Positions 34,675-44,237 of a stretch of 64,000 nt of DNA are shown in pieces. The notes beneath the pieces are model-generated. The model was not told the DNA's origin and did no database searches. It worked only from the letters and a program-made list of their open reading frames with translations. A program made the translations under genes and the position numbers. Every line of letters starts with the position of its first letter. The first letter of the stretch is position 1. The DNA is taken from NCBI RefSeq assembly GCF_017833035.1, contig NZ_JAFIBM010000001.1, positions 1,736,001 to 1,800,000 on the forward strand, given 5' to 3'. Source of the stretch: Frigoribacterium sp. PvP032. GTDB lineage: Bacteria; Actinomycetota; Actinomycetes; Actinomycetales; Microbacteriaceae.

Positions 34675-35958
34675 TCAGGGTAGGTCGGCGGAGGTTGCGG
34701 CGAGTTGCGCGACGAGACCGGCCCGGCGCGGCGACCGGGGCGGCAGCAGGCGGAGCAGCTCGCGACGGGCCGCGTCGTCGTCGCGGCCCTGGGCGGTCGC
34801 GATCCACTGCAGCAGGACGTCGGCCGACCCGGAGGTGCGGAGCGACTCCCCGAGGCGCCGTGCCAGGTCGTCGCGGAGGCCCTCGACCCCTGGCGCCGAC
34901 GACCCCGGCAGGAGCGTGCCGGTCGCCGCGCGCAGCGCCGCCCGGTGCGACCCGCGGTCGAGCAGCTGCACGACCTCGTCGGCGTCCGTGGGGAGGTCCC
35001 CGGTCAGCCGGTACGGCCGGGACGACGGCACCAGCTCGGGGGCTGCGGCCTCGAGGACGTGCCGGAGGCGGACCAGCTCGGGTCGCAGGGTGCCGACCGC
35101 GCCGTGCTCGCCCCAGATCGCCTCGGCCAGGGCGGCGGCCGACCAGCCCTCCGGCCGCGCGGCGAGCAGCAGGAGGATCTCCGAGTGCCGCGCGCTGAGC
35201 GTGGTCGATCTGCCACCTGCGCGGAGGACCGCCTCGTCGCGACCGAGGACGTCGAGTCTCGGCGGGGTCGGAGCCCCACGGCCGGGCGCGGCGTGCGCGC
35301 GGGGGTGCGGGTAAGGGTGTGGATTCGGGTGCGGGCGTGTTCGCGTGTTCGTGTGCGTCCTCGCGAGGGCGAGCTCCGCCTCCATCGCCGCGACCGTCGC
35401 GCGGAGCAGCGGCAGGGTCTGCTCGCCGGCGGCCCGGTCGTCGCCCGTGATGTCGACCACGCCGATGAGGCGCCCGTCGGCAGGGTCGTGCACCGGGACG
35501 GCGGTGCAGCTCCACTCCTGCACGAGGTGGGAGAAGTGCTCGGGGCCGCGGATCTGCACGCCGCGGTCGAGTGCGAGCGCCGTGCCCGGCGCGGAGGTGC
35601 CGACGCGCGACTCGGCCCAGCCGGCCCCGGCGACGAACAGCATGGACTCCGCGCGCCGCCGTGCGTCCCGGTCGCCCTCGACCCAGAGCAGGCGGCCGTG
35701 TTCGTCGCCGACGGCGACCAGCAGCCCGCTGCCCTCGACGTCGTCGAGCAGCAGGCGCCGGACGACCGGCAGCAGCAGAGCCAGCGGGTGCTCGCGACGC
35801 CACTCGGCCAGGTCGTCGTCGGGCAGCTCCAGCCGGGGGAGCGCGTCGGGGTCGACGCGCTGGTCCGCGGCCCTCTGCCACGACGCGGCGAGGAGGAGGC
35901 GGCGCTCGGCACCGCGGGACGCGCGCGCGGTCAGCGGGTCGGGTCGGGTCGCTGCCAT
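34675..35958 (-). CDS. GAF-domain transcriptional regulator with His/Pro-rich linker
   Basis: The 427-residue protein is similar to the sensory part of AcoR-type regulators: helical [13 protein letters not shown] start, a GAF domain near 60-200 ([42 protein letters not shown]), and a C-terminal DNA-binding region near 245-330 ([31 protein letters not shown]) in place of the sigma-54 ATPase module. Between them, residues about 205-225 are [19 protein letters not shown], rich in His and Pro and encoded by degenerate hexamers. It lies directly upstream of the aldehyde dehydrogenase and probably senses an aldehyde-related signal. Confidence 0.78.
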   Translation of the reverse strand: MAATRPDPLTARASRGAERRLLLAASWQRAADQRVDPDALPRLELPDDDLAEWRREHPLALLLPVVRRLLLDDVEGSGLLVAVGDEHGRLLWVEGDRDARRRAESMLFVAGAGWAESRVGTSAPGTALALDRGVQIRGPEHFSHLVQEWSCTAVPVHDPADGRLIGVVDITGDDRAAGEQTLPLLRATVAAMEAELALARTHTNTRTRPHPNPHPYPHPRAHAAPGRGAPTPPRLDVLGRDEAVLRAGGRSTTLSARHSEILLLLAARPEGWSAAALAEAIWGEHGAVGTLRPELVRLRHVLEAAAPELVPSSRPYRLTGDLPTDADEVVQLLDRGSHRAALRAATGTLLPGSSAPGVEGLRDDLARRLGESLRTSGSADVLLQWIATAQGRDDDAARRELLRLLPPRSPRRAGLVAQLAATSADLP

Positions 35959-36269
35959 GTCGCCCCTCGTCCTCGAGCGGAGGCGTCGGGCAGGGCCGTC
36001 GGGCCAGGCCTCGTCGCCGTGGTCACGTCAGCGTACGTCGGGGCCGCGCGCGGCGGAAGGGCTGCCGCGGCGGCCCACGCACGGCGCTCGGCTCGCCCCG
36101 CGTCCTGCGCCTCGCCGCACGCAGTCGTGCTCGTGTCGGCAACTCCTGACGGGTGCGCCGTGGCCAGCGTCACGTCGGGCGTGTCGCGTGCGGGGCGGGG
36201 CAGAGAGCAGGAGTTGCCGACGCGGGAGGGAGAGGGCTGCAGGGGCGCAGGGCAGGGGCAGGGGAAGGG
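35959..36269. other. 311-base intergenic region with inverted repeat
   Basis: No gene is supported. The main feature is a pair of inverted 14-base arms (36135-36148 and 36208-36221). The left part is the promoter region of the GAF regulator (minus strand). Bases 36230-36265 are purine-rich (GGGAGAGGGC-type) just past the end of the DksA-like gene. Confidence 0.6.
36135..36221. repeat. 14-base inverted repeat GTCGGCAACTCCTG with 59-base spacer
   Basis: GTCGGCAACTCCTG at 36135-36148 and its exact complement at 36208-36221. The motif has the look of a dispersed extragenic element seen in related genomes, but this is from memory only. It could form a long stem downstream of the DksA-like gene. 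Confidence 0.65.
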
Positions 36270-36605
36270 TCAGCGGGCGCAGTCGATGCAGAGGCGGGCG
36301 GTGGGCCGGGCCTCGAGCCGCGCCGGGCCGATCCGCGCCGAGCAGCGTTCGCAGCGGCCGAAGGTGCCGTCGGCGAGCCGGCCGAGCGCTGCCTCCGCGT
36401 CGGCGGCGCGCTCGAGCGCCGAGCGGCGGACCGCGTCGAGCTGCGACCGTTCGTACGCGATGGTCGAGCCCTCGGGGTCGTGCTCGTCGTCGACGTTGGC
36501 TCCCTCGCGGGCCTCGGCCACCGCCTCCATGTCGGTCAGCAGCCGCTCGGCCAGGGCGACTGCCTCGTCGCGGGTTCGGCGCAGCTGCCCGGCGGGGTCG
36601 GTCAC
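36270..36605 (-). CDS. DksA/TraR-type zinc-finger protein
   Basis: The 111-residue protein begins with a helical coiled-coil-like part (AERLLTDMEAVAEAREGAN, ERSQLDAVRRSALERAADAEAALGRL) and ends with a four-cysteine zinc finger (CERCSARIGPARLEARPTARLCIDC). The family acts at the RNA polymerase secondary channel (DksA) or is uncharacterised in actinobacteria, where short forms are common. GTG 36605 overlaps the stop of the preceding reductase gene by 4 bases, so the two are cotranslated. No DxxDxA tip motif is evident, so DksA function is not assured. Confidence 0.78.
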   Translation of the reverse strand: MTDPAGQLRRTRDEAVALAERLLTDMEAVAEAREGANVDDEHDPEGSTIAYERSQLDAVRRSALERAADAEAALGRLADGTFGRCERCSARIGPARLEARPTARLCIDCAR

Positions 36606-37624
36606 GCGACGAGCGGCGGCACCCGCTCGCCCTCGGGCGGCGCCGCCGGGGGAGTACCGTCGCCGAACGGCCGCCCGCCGAGCTGCTCGCGGCCGTGCTC
36701 GGTCAGCCAGCCCGACGGGTCGGGGCCGGCCGGGATGATCCCCGTAGGGTTGATGTCGCTGTGGACCACGTAGTAGTGGGCCTTGATCTGGTCGAAGTCG
36801 ATGGTGTCGCCGAACCCGGGGGTCTGGAACAGGTCGCGGGCGTAGGCCCAGAGCACCGGCATCTCGGCGAGCTTCGAGCGGTTGCACTTGAAGTGCCCGT
36901 GGTAGACGGCGTCGAAGCGGGCGAGCGTCGTGAAGAGGCGGATGTCGGCCTCCGTGATCGTGTCGCCCACGAGGAACCGCTGGTCGGCGAGGCGCTCGGA
37001 CAGCCAGTCGAGCCGCTCGAAGAGCGTGCGGTAGGCGCGCTCGTAGCTCTTCTGCGAGCCGGCGAACCCGGCGCGGTACACGCCGTTGTTCACGTCGCGG
37101 AACACGACGGCGTTCACCTCGTCGATCTCGGCGCGGAGGTGCTCGGGATAGAGGTCGGGAGCACCCTCGCGGTGGTGCTCGGTCCACTCGGTGGCGAAGT
37201 CGAGGGTGATCTGCGGGAAGTCGTTGGTCACGACCTTGCCGGTCGGGACGTCGACGATCGCGGGCACGGTGAGGCCGCGGGGGTAGTCGGGGGTCCGGGC
37301 GAAGAACGCCTCCTGAAGTCGCTCGATGCCGAGCACGGGGTCGCGGCCGTCGGGGTCGAGGTCGAAGGTCCAGCTGCGGGCGTCGTGGGTCGGCCCTGGC
37401 AGGCCGAGCGAGATGGCGCCCTCGAGGCCGAGGAGGCGGCGCGAGATGACGGTGCGGTTGGCCCAGGGGCAGGCACGGGCGGCGACGAGCCGGTAGCGGC
37501 CAGCCTCGACGGGCCAGCCGTCGACGGCATCGCGCGTGATCCTGTCCTCGATGTAGTTCGTGTCGCGGGTGTACTCCTGGCCGGGCTCGACGTACGTGCC
37601 CTTCGCCTGCTGCTCGTCGCTCAT
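36602..37624 (-). CDS. Xi-class glutathione-transferase-like reductase
   Basis: A protein of about 340 residues of the Xi class (glutathionyl-hydroquinone reductase, ECM4/YqjG). The catalytic motif is ARACPWANRTVISRRLLGL, and the family blocks NDFPQITLDFATEW, YPEHLRAEID and VYRAGFAGSQKSYERAYRTLF all appear. Actinobacteria generally use mycothiol instead of glutathione, so the true thiol partner is uncertain. ATG 37624 is leaderless: TAGGGT is 7 bases upstream, and that box contains the dnaE2 stop codon. It is followed by the coupled DksA-like gene. Confidence 0.88.
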   Translation of the reverse strand: MSDEQQAKGTYVEPGQEYTRDTNYIEDRITRDAVDGWPVEAGRYRLVAARACPWANRTVISRRLLGLEGAISLGLPGPTHDARSWTFDLDPDGRDPVLGIERLQEAFFARTPDYPRGLTVPAIVDVPTGKVVTNDFPQITLDFATEWTEHHREGAPDLYPEHLRAEIDEVNAVVFRDVNNGVYRAGFAGSQKSYERAYRTLFERLDWLSERLADQRFLVGDTITEADIRLFTTLARFDAVYHGHFKCNRSKLAEMPVLWAYARDLFQTPGFGDTIDFDQIKAHYYVVHSDINPTGIIPAGPDPSGWLTEHGREQLGGRPFGDGTPPAAPPEGERVPPLVA

Positions 37625-37631
37625 GCCCACC

Positions 37632-37637
37632 ACCCTA
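37632..37637 (-). promoter_or_regulatory. Leaderless promoter -10 box TAGGGT overlapping the dnaE2 stop codon
   Basis: Minus-strand TAGGGT is 7 bases before ATG 37624; its first three bases are the TAG that ends dnaE2. Confidence 0.65.
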
Positions 37638-40600
37638 CGCAGACGCGTCCGAGAGGTCGGGCAGCTCGTGCCCCTCGCCTGCTCCCGCCGCGGCCCGGCT
37701 CGCCTGCCAGTCGCGCCACATCGCCTTCAAGTCCCAAGCGGCCTCGGCCTCGAGCGAGATGCCGCGCTCGCCGGTGCGCCTGGTCCGGCCCTGGATCAGC
37801 AGGAGCTTCGTGCCGAACAGGAGCGGGCCAGACCTCGCCTGCGCCTCCTCGAAGAAGGTCGCGTCGGCGCAGCCGGTGCCGTCGTCGACGCTGATGAACA
37901 CGACCCGTTTGCCGCTGCGCATCGGAGGCGTCTGGGTGGCGATGCGGATGCCCGCGACGAGGACCGTGGTGCCGTTCCAGTGGTCGCGCAGGTCGGCGGC
38001 ACGGACGACCCCGAGGTCGTCGAGCATCGGGCGGTAGCTCTCGATCACGTGCTCGCTGACCTCCATCGACAGGATGTCGAGCTCGTCGCCGACCCTGTCG
38101 CGCAGGCTCACCTCGGGGGTGCCGGTGGGAACCTCGGCCGAGTCGTCGACCGAGAAGTCGAGCTGGTTCTGCACGTCGGAGGCGCGGGGACGGGCGGTGC
38201 GCTGGGTCAGCGACCGCACACGGGCGAGCACGTCGCCCCTCGTCCGGCCTGGGCCGGCCAGCGAGTCGAGCGCGCCGACCTGCGCAAGTCGCTCCATCAG
38301 CCGCCGTGACGGCGTGGCCCGCTGCCAGAAGTCGGTGATCGACTCGTAGGGCCTGCCCACCACGATGCGGGCGAGCTCGGAGTCGCTGATGCCGTGCACG
38401 TCGGACAGCGACAGGCGGATGCCGAGGTCGCCGGGGCGGCTCGGCGCGATCGGCGTCGCCGGGGCGCGAACCCGCTCGACCCTGTAGACGTCGGTCGACG
38501 CGTTGACGTCGAGTGCCAGCACGGGCACGCCCATGCGTCGCGCCTCGGTGAGCAGCAGTCGTTTCGGGTACATGCCGGGGTCGTGGGTGAGCACCCCGGC
38601 GAGGAACTCGGCCGGGTAGTGGGTCTTCAGCCAGGCGGTCTGGTAGGTGGGCAGCGCGAAGGCGGCACCGTGCGCCTTGCAGAAGCCGAACGAGCCGAAG
38701 CCCTTGAGCACCGCCCAGATCTTGTCGACCTGCGCGTCGGTGAACCGCCTCCTGCCGTCGTCGTCGACGTTCGCGGTCGTGCGCCGCCGGAACTCGACCT
38801 CGAGGGCGTCGTCCTGGCCCTTGCCCATGTGCCGGCGGATCTCGTCGGCCTCGGCGAGGGTGACCTCCATCGTCGCCTCGAGGATGCGCAGCACGTGCTC
38901 GTGGTAGATCACCACGCCGTAGCTGTCGTCGAGGAACGGCGCGAAGCTCGGGTGCAGGTAGTCGGGCCGCTGGAACCCGTGCTTCGTGTCGAGGAACGGC
39001 GCGACCATGTTGCCCTTCATCGGGCCGGGGCGGAACAGCGAGATGTCGGCGATCAGGTCGCTGTAGCGGTCGGGCTGCATCTTGCCGATCAGCTCGCGCT
39101 GCCCCGGGCTCTCGATCTGGAACATGCCGAGGGTGTGGGTGGTGCGGATCGCCTCGAAGGTGGGCTCGTCGTCGTGCGGGATCTCGTCGAGCTCGACCCG
39201 CCCCTGCCGGTTGACGTAGGGGACGTCGACGGAGAGCCCGCCGGCCAGGGCGGCGCGGGCGCCGTTCACCCGCTCGATCTCGTCGAGCGCGTAGGCCATC
39301 GAGCTCTGCATGCGGACGCCGAGCACGTCGAGCTTCAGCAGCCCCGCGTCGTTCATGTCGTGCTTGTCGAACTGGCTCATCGGGAGCCCGATCCCGCTCG
39401 GCTGCACCGGGGTCGTGCTGAGCAGGTCGGAGTCGCCGAGGATCACCCCGCACGGGTGCATCGAGATGTGCCGGGGCAGCCGGTCGAGCCGCTCGGTCAG
39501 GTCGACCAGCAGGTCGATCTGCCCGTTCTGGCGGGCGAGGTCGGCGATGGCCCTCAGCTCGGGCTTCTCGGCCATCGCGGTGCGCAGGTCGCGGGCGTTC
39601 GAGCGCCACACGTTGTTGGCGACGAGGTCGATCTGGTCGTCGTCGAGCCCGAGGGCCTGGCCGGCGTCGCGCACCGCCCCCCGGCCCCGGTAGGTCGACT
39701 GCATCGACATGAGGGTGACCCGGTTGCTGCCGTAGCGGTCGAAGATCGCCCGGTAGATCTCGTGCCGCCTGGCCGACTCGACGTCGATGTCGATGTCGGG
39801 CAGCGTCTCGCGCTTGTTGCCGAGGAACCGCTCGAACAGCAGGTCGTGCTCGATCGGGTCGACGTTCGAGATGCGCAGCAGGTAGGTGACGAGGCTGCCG
39901 GCACCCGACCCGCGTGCGGCGTTCCGCACCCGCATGTCGCGCATCAGGGCCGACACGTCGGCCACGGTGAGGAAGTAGCTGGCGAAGCCGAAGCCCGTGA
40001 TGATCCCCAGCTCGTAGCGCATCCGCTCGTCGACCGTGCGGCGCAGCGCCTGGTCGGCGTGGCCGAAGCGCTCGGTGACGCCCGCCTCTGCCCGGCGGAA
40101 CAGCACCTGGTCGGGATCGCCGTCGACGCCGATGGCGCTCAGCTCCGGCGTCTTCGGCCGACGCCAGCGCAGGTCGGCGTCGGGGTCGAGACGGCAGCGG
40201 TCGGCGAGCCGCTCGGTCTCGGCCAGCATCTCTTCCGCAGCCCGGCGAGGGCACGAGGAGGCGTCGGCCACGAGGGTCGCCAGCGCACGCATCTCGTCGC
40301 CCTCCTTGAGCGACGCCTGGGCGTTCGGCTGCGGCGTGAACGCCCCCAGCGGCGCCAGGTGCCCCGCCGAGTCGAGCACGTCGGCCGTGACCGCGCCGTC
40401 GGGGTCGAGGTAGCGCACCGCGTTGGTCAGCACGGCAGGCACCCCGACGTGCTCGGCCAGCTCGAGCATGCGAGCCGCGTGCCGCACGCTGCGGCTCTCG
40501 CCCGGCTCGGTGAGGTGGCAGACGACCTCGACGACCACGCCGCCGGGCAGCTCGCGCGCCCACGCCGCCAGCGACGCGGCGGCTGCCGTGTGCCGCCCCT

Positions 40601-41165
40601 CGGCCACCAGCCGGCCCACGTCGGAGTCGGGCCCGAGCAGCACCGTCGCGTCGGCGCCCTCGTCGCCGCGCAGGAACGCCCGCAGCCGTGACCGCTGGAT
40701 CGTCGCCACGCTGTTCGCGCTGCCGCTCACCCGTCTCGTCGCCCTGCCGTGCGCCGCGCTGATCAGCCGGCAGAGGGCCGCCCAGCCCGCGCCCGGACGA
40801 CCCCCGCCCGCCCCGTGCGCGAGCACGACGATCCGGTCGACGGAAGAGGCGGACGAGGAGGTGCGGGCCCCGCCGACGCGACCGCTGACGGCCGACGCGC
40901 CCCCCGCCTCCTGGGCGCTGCCGCCGCCGTGGCCGCTGTCGTCGGCCGTGTCGTCGACGCAGCCGAGCTCGACGCCGACGATCGGGTCGATGCCCGCGGC
41001 CCGGCAGGCGCCGATGTGCCGGATCGCCCCGTAGAGGCCGTCTCGGTCGGTGATCGCCAGCGCGTCCGCGCCGTGGGCGGCGGCCCGCTCGACGAGCTGC
41101 GCCGGCGGCGTCGTGCCGTAGTGCGCGCTGAACGACGACGCCACGTGCAGGTGGGTGAAACGCAT
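37635..41165 (-). CDS. dnaE2: Error-prone DNA polymerase III alpha subunit DnaE2
   Basis: The 1176-residue translesion polymerase is used in damage-induced mutagenesis. An N-terminal PHP domain starts FTHLHVASSFSAHYGT and includes ALAITDRDGLYGAI. The polymerase core shows GSGAGSLVTYLLRI and the catalytic acids in PDIDIDVESARRHEIY; an HhH region and a C-terminal OB-type domain (VLVAGIRIATQTPPMRSGKRVVFISVDDG) follow. The DnaE2-specific short C-terminus fits. No imuA or imuB gene is next to it. A perfect LexA box lies 49 bases upstream of ATG 41165, so it is SOS-controlled. The FUSC-like gene is divergent. Confidence 0.94.
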   Translation of the reverse strand: MRFTHLHVASSFSAHYGTTPPAQLVERAAAHGADALAITDRDGLYGAIRHIGACRAAGIDPIVGVELGCVDDTADDSGHGGGSAQEAGGASAVSGRVGGARTSSSASSVDRIVVLAHGAGGGRPGAGWAALCRLISAAHGRATRRVSGSANSVATIQRSRLRAFLRGDEGADATVLLGPDSDVGRLVAEGRHTAAAASLAAWARELPGGVVVEVVCHLTEPGESRSVRHAARMLELAEHVGVPAVLTNAVRYLDPDGAVTADVLDSAGHLAPLGAFTPQPNAQASLKEGDEMRALATLVADASSCPRRAAEEMLAETERLADRCRLDPDADLRWRRPKTPELSAIGVDGDPDQVLFRRAEAGVTERFGHADQALRRTVDERMRYELGIITGFGFASYFLTVADVSALMRDMRVRNAARGSGAGSLVTYLLRISNVDPIEHDLLFERFLGNKRETLPDIDIDVESARRHEIYRAIFDRYGSNRVTLMSMQSTYRGRGAVRDAGQALGLDDDQIDLVANNVWRSNARDLRTAMAEKPELRAIADLARQNGQIDLLVDLTERLDRLPRHISMHPCGVILGDSDLLSTTPVQPSGIGLPMSQFDKHDMNDAGLLKLDVLGVRMQSSMAYALDEIERVNGARAALAGGLSVDVPYVNRQGRVELDEIPHDDEPTFEAIRTTHTLGMFQIESPGQRELIGKMQPDRYSDLIADISLFRPGPMKGNMVAPFLDTKHGFQRPDYLHPSFAPFLDDSYGVVIYHEHVLRILEATMEVTLAEADEIRRHMGKGQDDALEVEFRRRTTANVDDDGRRRFTDAQVDKIWAVLKGFGSFGFCKAHGAAFALPTYQTAWLKTHYPAEFLAGVLTHDPGMYPKRLLLTEARRMGVPVLALDVNASTDVYRVERVRAPATPIAPSRPGDLGIRLSLSDVHGISDSELARIVVGRPYESITDFWQRATPSRRLMERLAQVGALDSLAGPGRTRGDVLARVRSLTQRTARPRASDVQNQLDFSVDDSAEVPTGTPEVSLRDRVGDELDILSMEVSEHVIESYRPMLDDLGVVRAADLRDHWNGTTVLVAGIRIATQTPPMRSGKRVVFISVDDGTGCADATFFEEAQARSGPLLFGTKLLLIQGRTRRTGERGISLEAEAAWDLKAMWRDWQASRAAAGAGEGHELPDLSDASA

Positions 41166-41213
41166 CGTGCTGCCTCGGTGCTTCTCTCGTCCGACCTCCC
41201 GGCCGAGGGCGGT

Positions 41214-41229
41214 TCGAACGTGTGTTCGA
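41214..41229. promoter_or_regulatory. LexA (SOS) box before dnaE2
   Basis: TCGAACGTGTGTTCGA fits the actinobacterial LexA consensus TCGAAC-N4-GTTCGA without mismatch. It lies 49-64 bases upstream of dnaE2 and 83 bases upstream of the divergent FUSC-like gene. Confidence 0.88.
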
Positions 41230-41311
41230 CGAGTGTACGTCGCCAGGGCGGGGTACGACGACCCGGCCGGCGCCCCAGGCGGCGACCGCGCCCTGCTGTC
41301 ATCATCGTCAG

Positions 41312-42628
41312 ATGCCCGACCGACGAGCCGCCGCCCAGGACTCCGCCCGCACCGCCTCCCGGTGGACGCGGACGCTGCTGGCCCAGCCGCGCCTCCTGAT
41401 GGCCGTGAAGGGGGCGCTCGCCGCGGCCCTCGCCTACTGGATCGCGCCCCACGTGCCCGGCGTCGCCGCCGAGTACCCGTACTACGCCCCCCTCGGGGCC
41501 GTTCTGGCGCTCTGGCCGACCGTGAAGACGTCGCTCAAGCAGGGGCTGCAGACGATCCTCGGCCTCGTGATCGGCGTGCTGCTCGCCACGACGGTGTTCG
41601 CCCTGCAGGAGGGGCAGCCCGGCGTGCTCGCCGTGGCGCTGGTCGTCGGCCTGGGGACGCTCATCGCCGGCTTCCGCTGGCTCGGCGCTGGACGCGACTG
41701 GGTGCTGACCGCCGGTCTCTTCGTGCTGCTGCTCGGGGGAGCGAACGCCGGTGACTACTCCACCGGCTACGTCGTGCAGATCGGCGTGGGCGTCGCCGTG
41801 GGCGTGCTCGTCAACCTCCTCCTGGTGCCGCCGCTCTACACCGGCCGTGCCGAGCAGCGGCTCCGCCTGGTGCAGGCCTCGCTCGCCGACCGTGCCGACG
41901 ACGTCGCCACCGTGTTCGAGGCCGACTGGCCGATCGAGGACGACGACTGGGAGCGCCGCGTGGCCGTGCTGCCGAGCACCCTGCGGCACGTCCGCGACAG
42001 CGTCGCGTACGCCGACGAGTCGCGCCGCCTCAACCCCCGCTGGCTGCTGCGACGCCGCGACCTCGGCTCCGAGTACGCCGACCTGGTCGTCTTCGAGCGG
42101 GTGGGGTTCCATCTGCAGGACCTCGCCGAGGTCTCCGGCATCCTCGGCCGTCGCATCGGCCGTCAGGTCGGGATCGTCGACGACCTCGCCCCGGTCGTCG
42201 CGCACGCTGTCCGCAGCGTCGGCGAGGTGATCAGGAGGCGCGGCGGCGACGACCGGGACGCCTTCGTCTCCGCCCGCCGCGACGTCGAGGAGCTCTGGCG
42301 GGCCATCGACTCGCACCGTGAGCTGCCCACGGTCGCCACCAGCGGCGGCGTCTCCGTCGCCGTCTCGCTCGGGCGGATCATCGCCGCGCTCGACCCCGAC
42401 GACTCGACGGCGCCGCGACCCGACGACGAGGCCGTCGGCGACCTCGACCACGACGGGGACGTCGACGCCGACGACGGCGAGGCCGCGGTCGGCGGCACCA
42501 CCAGCACCGGCCCCGTCGACGACCCCACCGCCCCCCGCGACACCGCCCCGCGGGACAGCGAGCGACGCCAGGAGGCGCAGGGCCCTGCTGCGGACGGCAA
42601 GGCCGAGGACGCTCCCCGCGAACGCTGA
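41312..42628 (+). CDS. FUSC/aromatic-acid-exporter-like membrane protein
   Basis: The 438-residue protein has about six N-terminal membrane segments (from LLMAVKGALAAALAYWIAPHV to VQIGVGVAVGVLVNLLLVPPLY), then a long soluble helical domain (about 165-360) and an acidic disordered tail (Asp/Thr/Pro-rich, last 70 residues). The motif YYAPLGAVLALWPTVKTSLKQGLQTILG is characteristic of FUSC/ArAE-like proteins, some of which export aromatic acids. ATG 41312 is the start nearest the first membrane helix; CATCAT lies 6 bases upstream and may be a weak leaderless promoter. Substrate unknown. Confidence 0.78.
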   Translation: MPDRRAAAQDSARTASRWTRTLLAQPRLLMAVKGALAAALAYWIAPHVPGVAAEYPYYAPLGAVLALWPTVKTSLKQGLQTILGLVIGVLLATTVFALQEGQPGVLAVALVVGLGTLIAGFRWLGAGRDWVLTAGLFVLLLGGANAGDYSTGYVVQIGVGVAVGVLVNLLLVPPLYTGRAEQRLRLVQASLADRADDVATVFEADWPIEDDDWERRVAVLPSTLRHVRDSVAYADESRRLNPRWLLRRRDLGSEYADLVVFERVGFHLQDLAEVSGILGRRIGRQVGIVDDLAPVVAHAVRSVGEVIRRRGGDDRDAFVSARRDVEELWRAIDSHRELPTVATSGGVSVAVSLGRIIAALDPDDSTAPRPDDEAVGDLDHDGDVDADDGEAAVGGTTSTGPVDDPTAPRDTAPRDSERRQEAQGPAADGKAEDAPRER

Positions 42629-42651
42629 CGGCGTCCTGGGCCCGCGCGCAG

Positions 42652-42657
42652 TACGGT
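42652..42657 (+). promoter_or_regulatory. Possible -10 box TACGGT of zwf
   Basis: TACGGT lies 151 bases before the chosen zwf start, giving a leader of about 145 bases. No structured riboswitch is recognised in that leader. Confidence 0.35.
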
Positions 42658-42808
42658 GGGGGAGGCATCGTCGCCGAACGCCCCGCCGCGCCCTGCGCCG
42701 GTCTCGCGAGCGCCCCTGCGGCGTGTCACGACCCCGCCCCGGCCCGGCAGCCCGTACCCCTCACACACCGAGCGGCGACCCGTCGCCGCCCTCACGGAAG
42801 CCGTACCT

Positions 42809-44173
42809 GTGACAGACACCACCACCCTCATCATCCTCGGAGCCTCGGGAGACCTCACCGAGCGTCTCCTCCTCCCCGGCCTCGCCAGCCTCCTCAAGAG
42901 CGACCGCGGCGTCGACGTGCAGCTGATCGGCACCGGCCGCAGCGAGCGCAGCCCCGAAGAATGGGACGACGTCGTCAAGACCGCCTTCAACGGCGACGCC
43001 GGCAGCGACCTCGCGAAGAAGACGCTGGCCTCCAGCCAGTACATCCAGGGCGACCCGACCACCGTCGAGCACCTGAAGGCCCTCTTCGAGGCGTCCGAGG
43101 GCACGCCCGTCATGTACTTCGCGCTGCCCCCGGCCATCAGCACCAAGGTGATCCAGGCGCTCGCCGAGATCGACCTGCCCGACGGTCTCCGCCTCGCCCT
43201 CGAGAAGCCCTTCGGCTCCGACGAGGCGAGCGCCCGCGAGCTCAACGCCGAGCTGCTCAAGATCGTGCCGGAGGAGCGCATCCACCGCACCGACCACTTC
43301 CTCGGCCGCGCGACCGTGCTGAACATGATCGGCCTGCGCTTCGCCAACCGCCTGTTCGAGCCGGTCTGGAACAGCGAGAACATCGAGAAGGTCGAGATCT
43401 TCTACGACGAGGTCCTCGGCCTCGAGGGCCGCGCGCAGTACTACGACAAGGCCGGCGCCCTGATCGACATGATCCAGAGCCACCTGCTGCAGGTGCTCGC
43501 CGTCATCGCGATGGACGCCCCGTCGAGCATCGACTCGGTCGAGCTCCGCAGCGAGATCGCGCGCGTGCTGCGTGCCACCTGGGTCAAGGGCGGCGACCCC
43601 GTCGCGTCGAGCCGTCGCGCGCAGTACGCCGCCGGCACGATCGACGGCAAGGAGGTGCCTGCCTACGCCGACGAGGACGGCGTCGACGTCGACCGCCAGA
43701 CCGAGACGCTGGCCGAGGTCGAGTTCGAGGTGAAGACGCGCCGCTGGGCCGGCGTGCCGTTCATCCTGCGCTCGGGCAAGGGCATGACGAAGATCCGCAA
43801 GGAGGTGCTGATCACCTTCAAGCCGGTGCCTGCGCTTCCCGAGGGCCTGAACGGCGCCTCGACCCCCGACACGCTGCGGATCGAGATCAGCCCCGAGACG
43901 ATGGAGCTCGGCGTCACGACCAACGGGTCGGGCAACCCCTTCGACCTCGAGAAGTCGACGATGTCGGTCACGCTCGGCAAGCCCGAGCTGACCCCCTACG
44001 GCGAGGTCCTCAGCGGCATCTTCCACGACGACCCCACGCTGTCCATCCGCGGCGACGTCGCGGAGCGCTGCTGGGCGATCGTCGCCCCCGTGATCGACTC
44101 CTGGAAGGCCGGCGACGTGCCGCTCGACACCTACGCGGCCGGCTCGACCGGCCCGTCGGACTGGCCCGCCTGA
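42809..44173 (+). CDS. zwf: Glucose-6-phosphate dehydrogenase family protein
   Basis: The 454-residue enzyme is of the oxidative pentose phosphate pathway, making 6-phosphogluconolactone and NAD(P)H. The coenzyme motif LIILGASGDLTERLL starts at about residue 6, the catalytic region reads RTDHFLGRATVLNMIGLRFAN (usual form RIDHYLGK), and ALEKPFGSD is the substrate-binding Lys block. It is about 40-50 residues shorter than typical Zwf and belongs to a divergent actinobacterial branch, so it may be a paralogue. GTG 42809 fits the family start; ACGGAAG is the likely ribosome site. gnd and opcA are not nearby. Confidence 0.88.
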   Translation: MTDTTTLIILGASGDLTERLLLPGLASLLKSDRGVDVQLIGTGRSERSPEEWDDVVKTAFNGDAGSDLAKKTLASSQYIQGDPTTVEHLKALFEASEGTPVMYFALPPAISTKVIQALAEIDLPDGLRLALEKPFGSDEASARELNAELLKIVPEERIHRTDHFLGRATVLNMIGLRFANRLFEPVWNSENIEKVEIFYDEVLGLEGRAQYYDKAGALIDMIQSHLLQVLAVIAMDAPSSIDSVELRSEIARVLRATWVKGGDPVASSRRAQYAAGTIDGKEVPAYADEDGVDVDRQTETLAEVEFEVKTRRWAGVPFILRSGKGMTKIRKEVLITFKPVPALPEGLNGASTPDTLRIEISPETMELGVTTNGSGNPFDLEKSTMSVTLGKPELTPYGEVLSGIFHDDPTLSIRGDVAERCWAIVAPVIDSWKAGDVPLDTYAAGSTGPSDWPA

Positions 44174-44195
44174 GCCTCGACGCTCCTCCTCGTGC

Positions 44196-44232
44196 CGACG
44201 GCCGCCCTGCTCACCGAGCAGGGCGGCCGTCG
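44196..44232. terminator. Bidirectional terminator between zwf and the GH15 gene
   Basis: A perfect 17-base-pair stem (CGACGGCCGCCCTGCTC and its complement) with a 3-base loop ACC lies between converging genes. Confidence 0.85.
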
Positions 44233-44237
44233 CCGTC

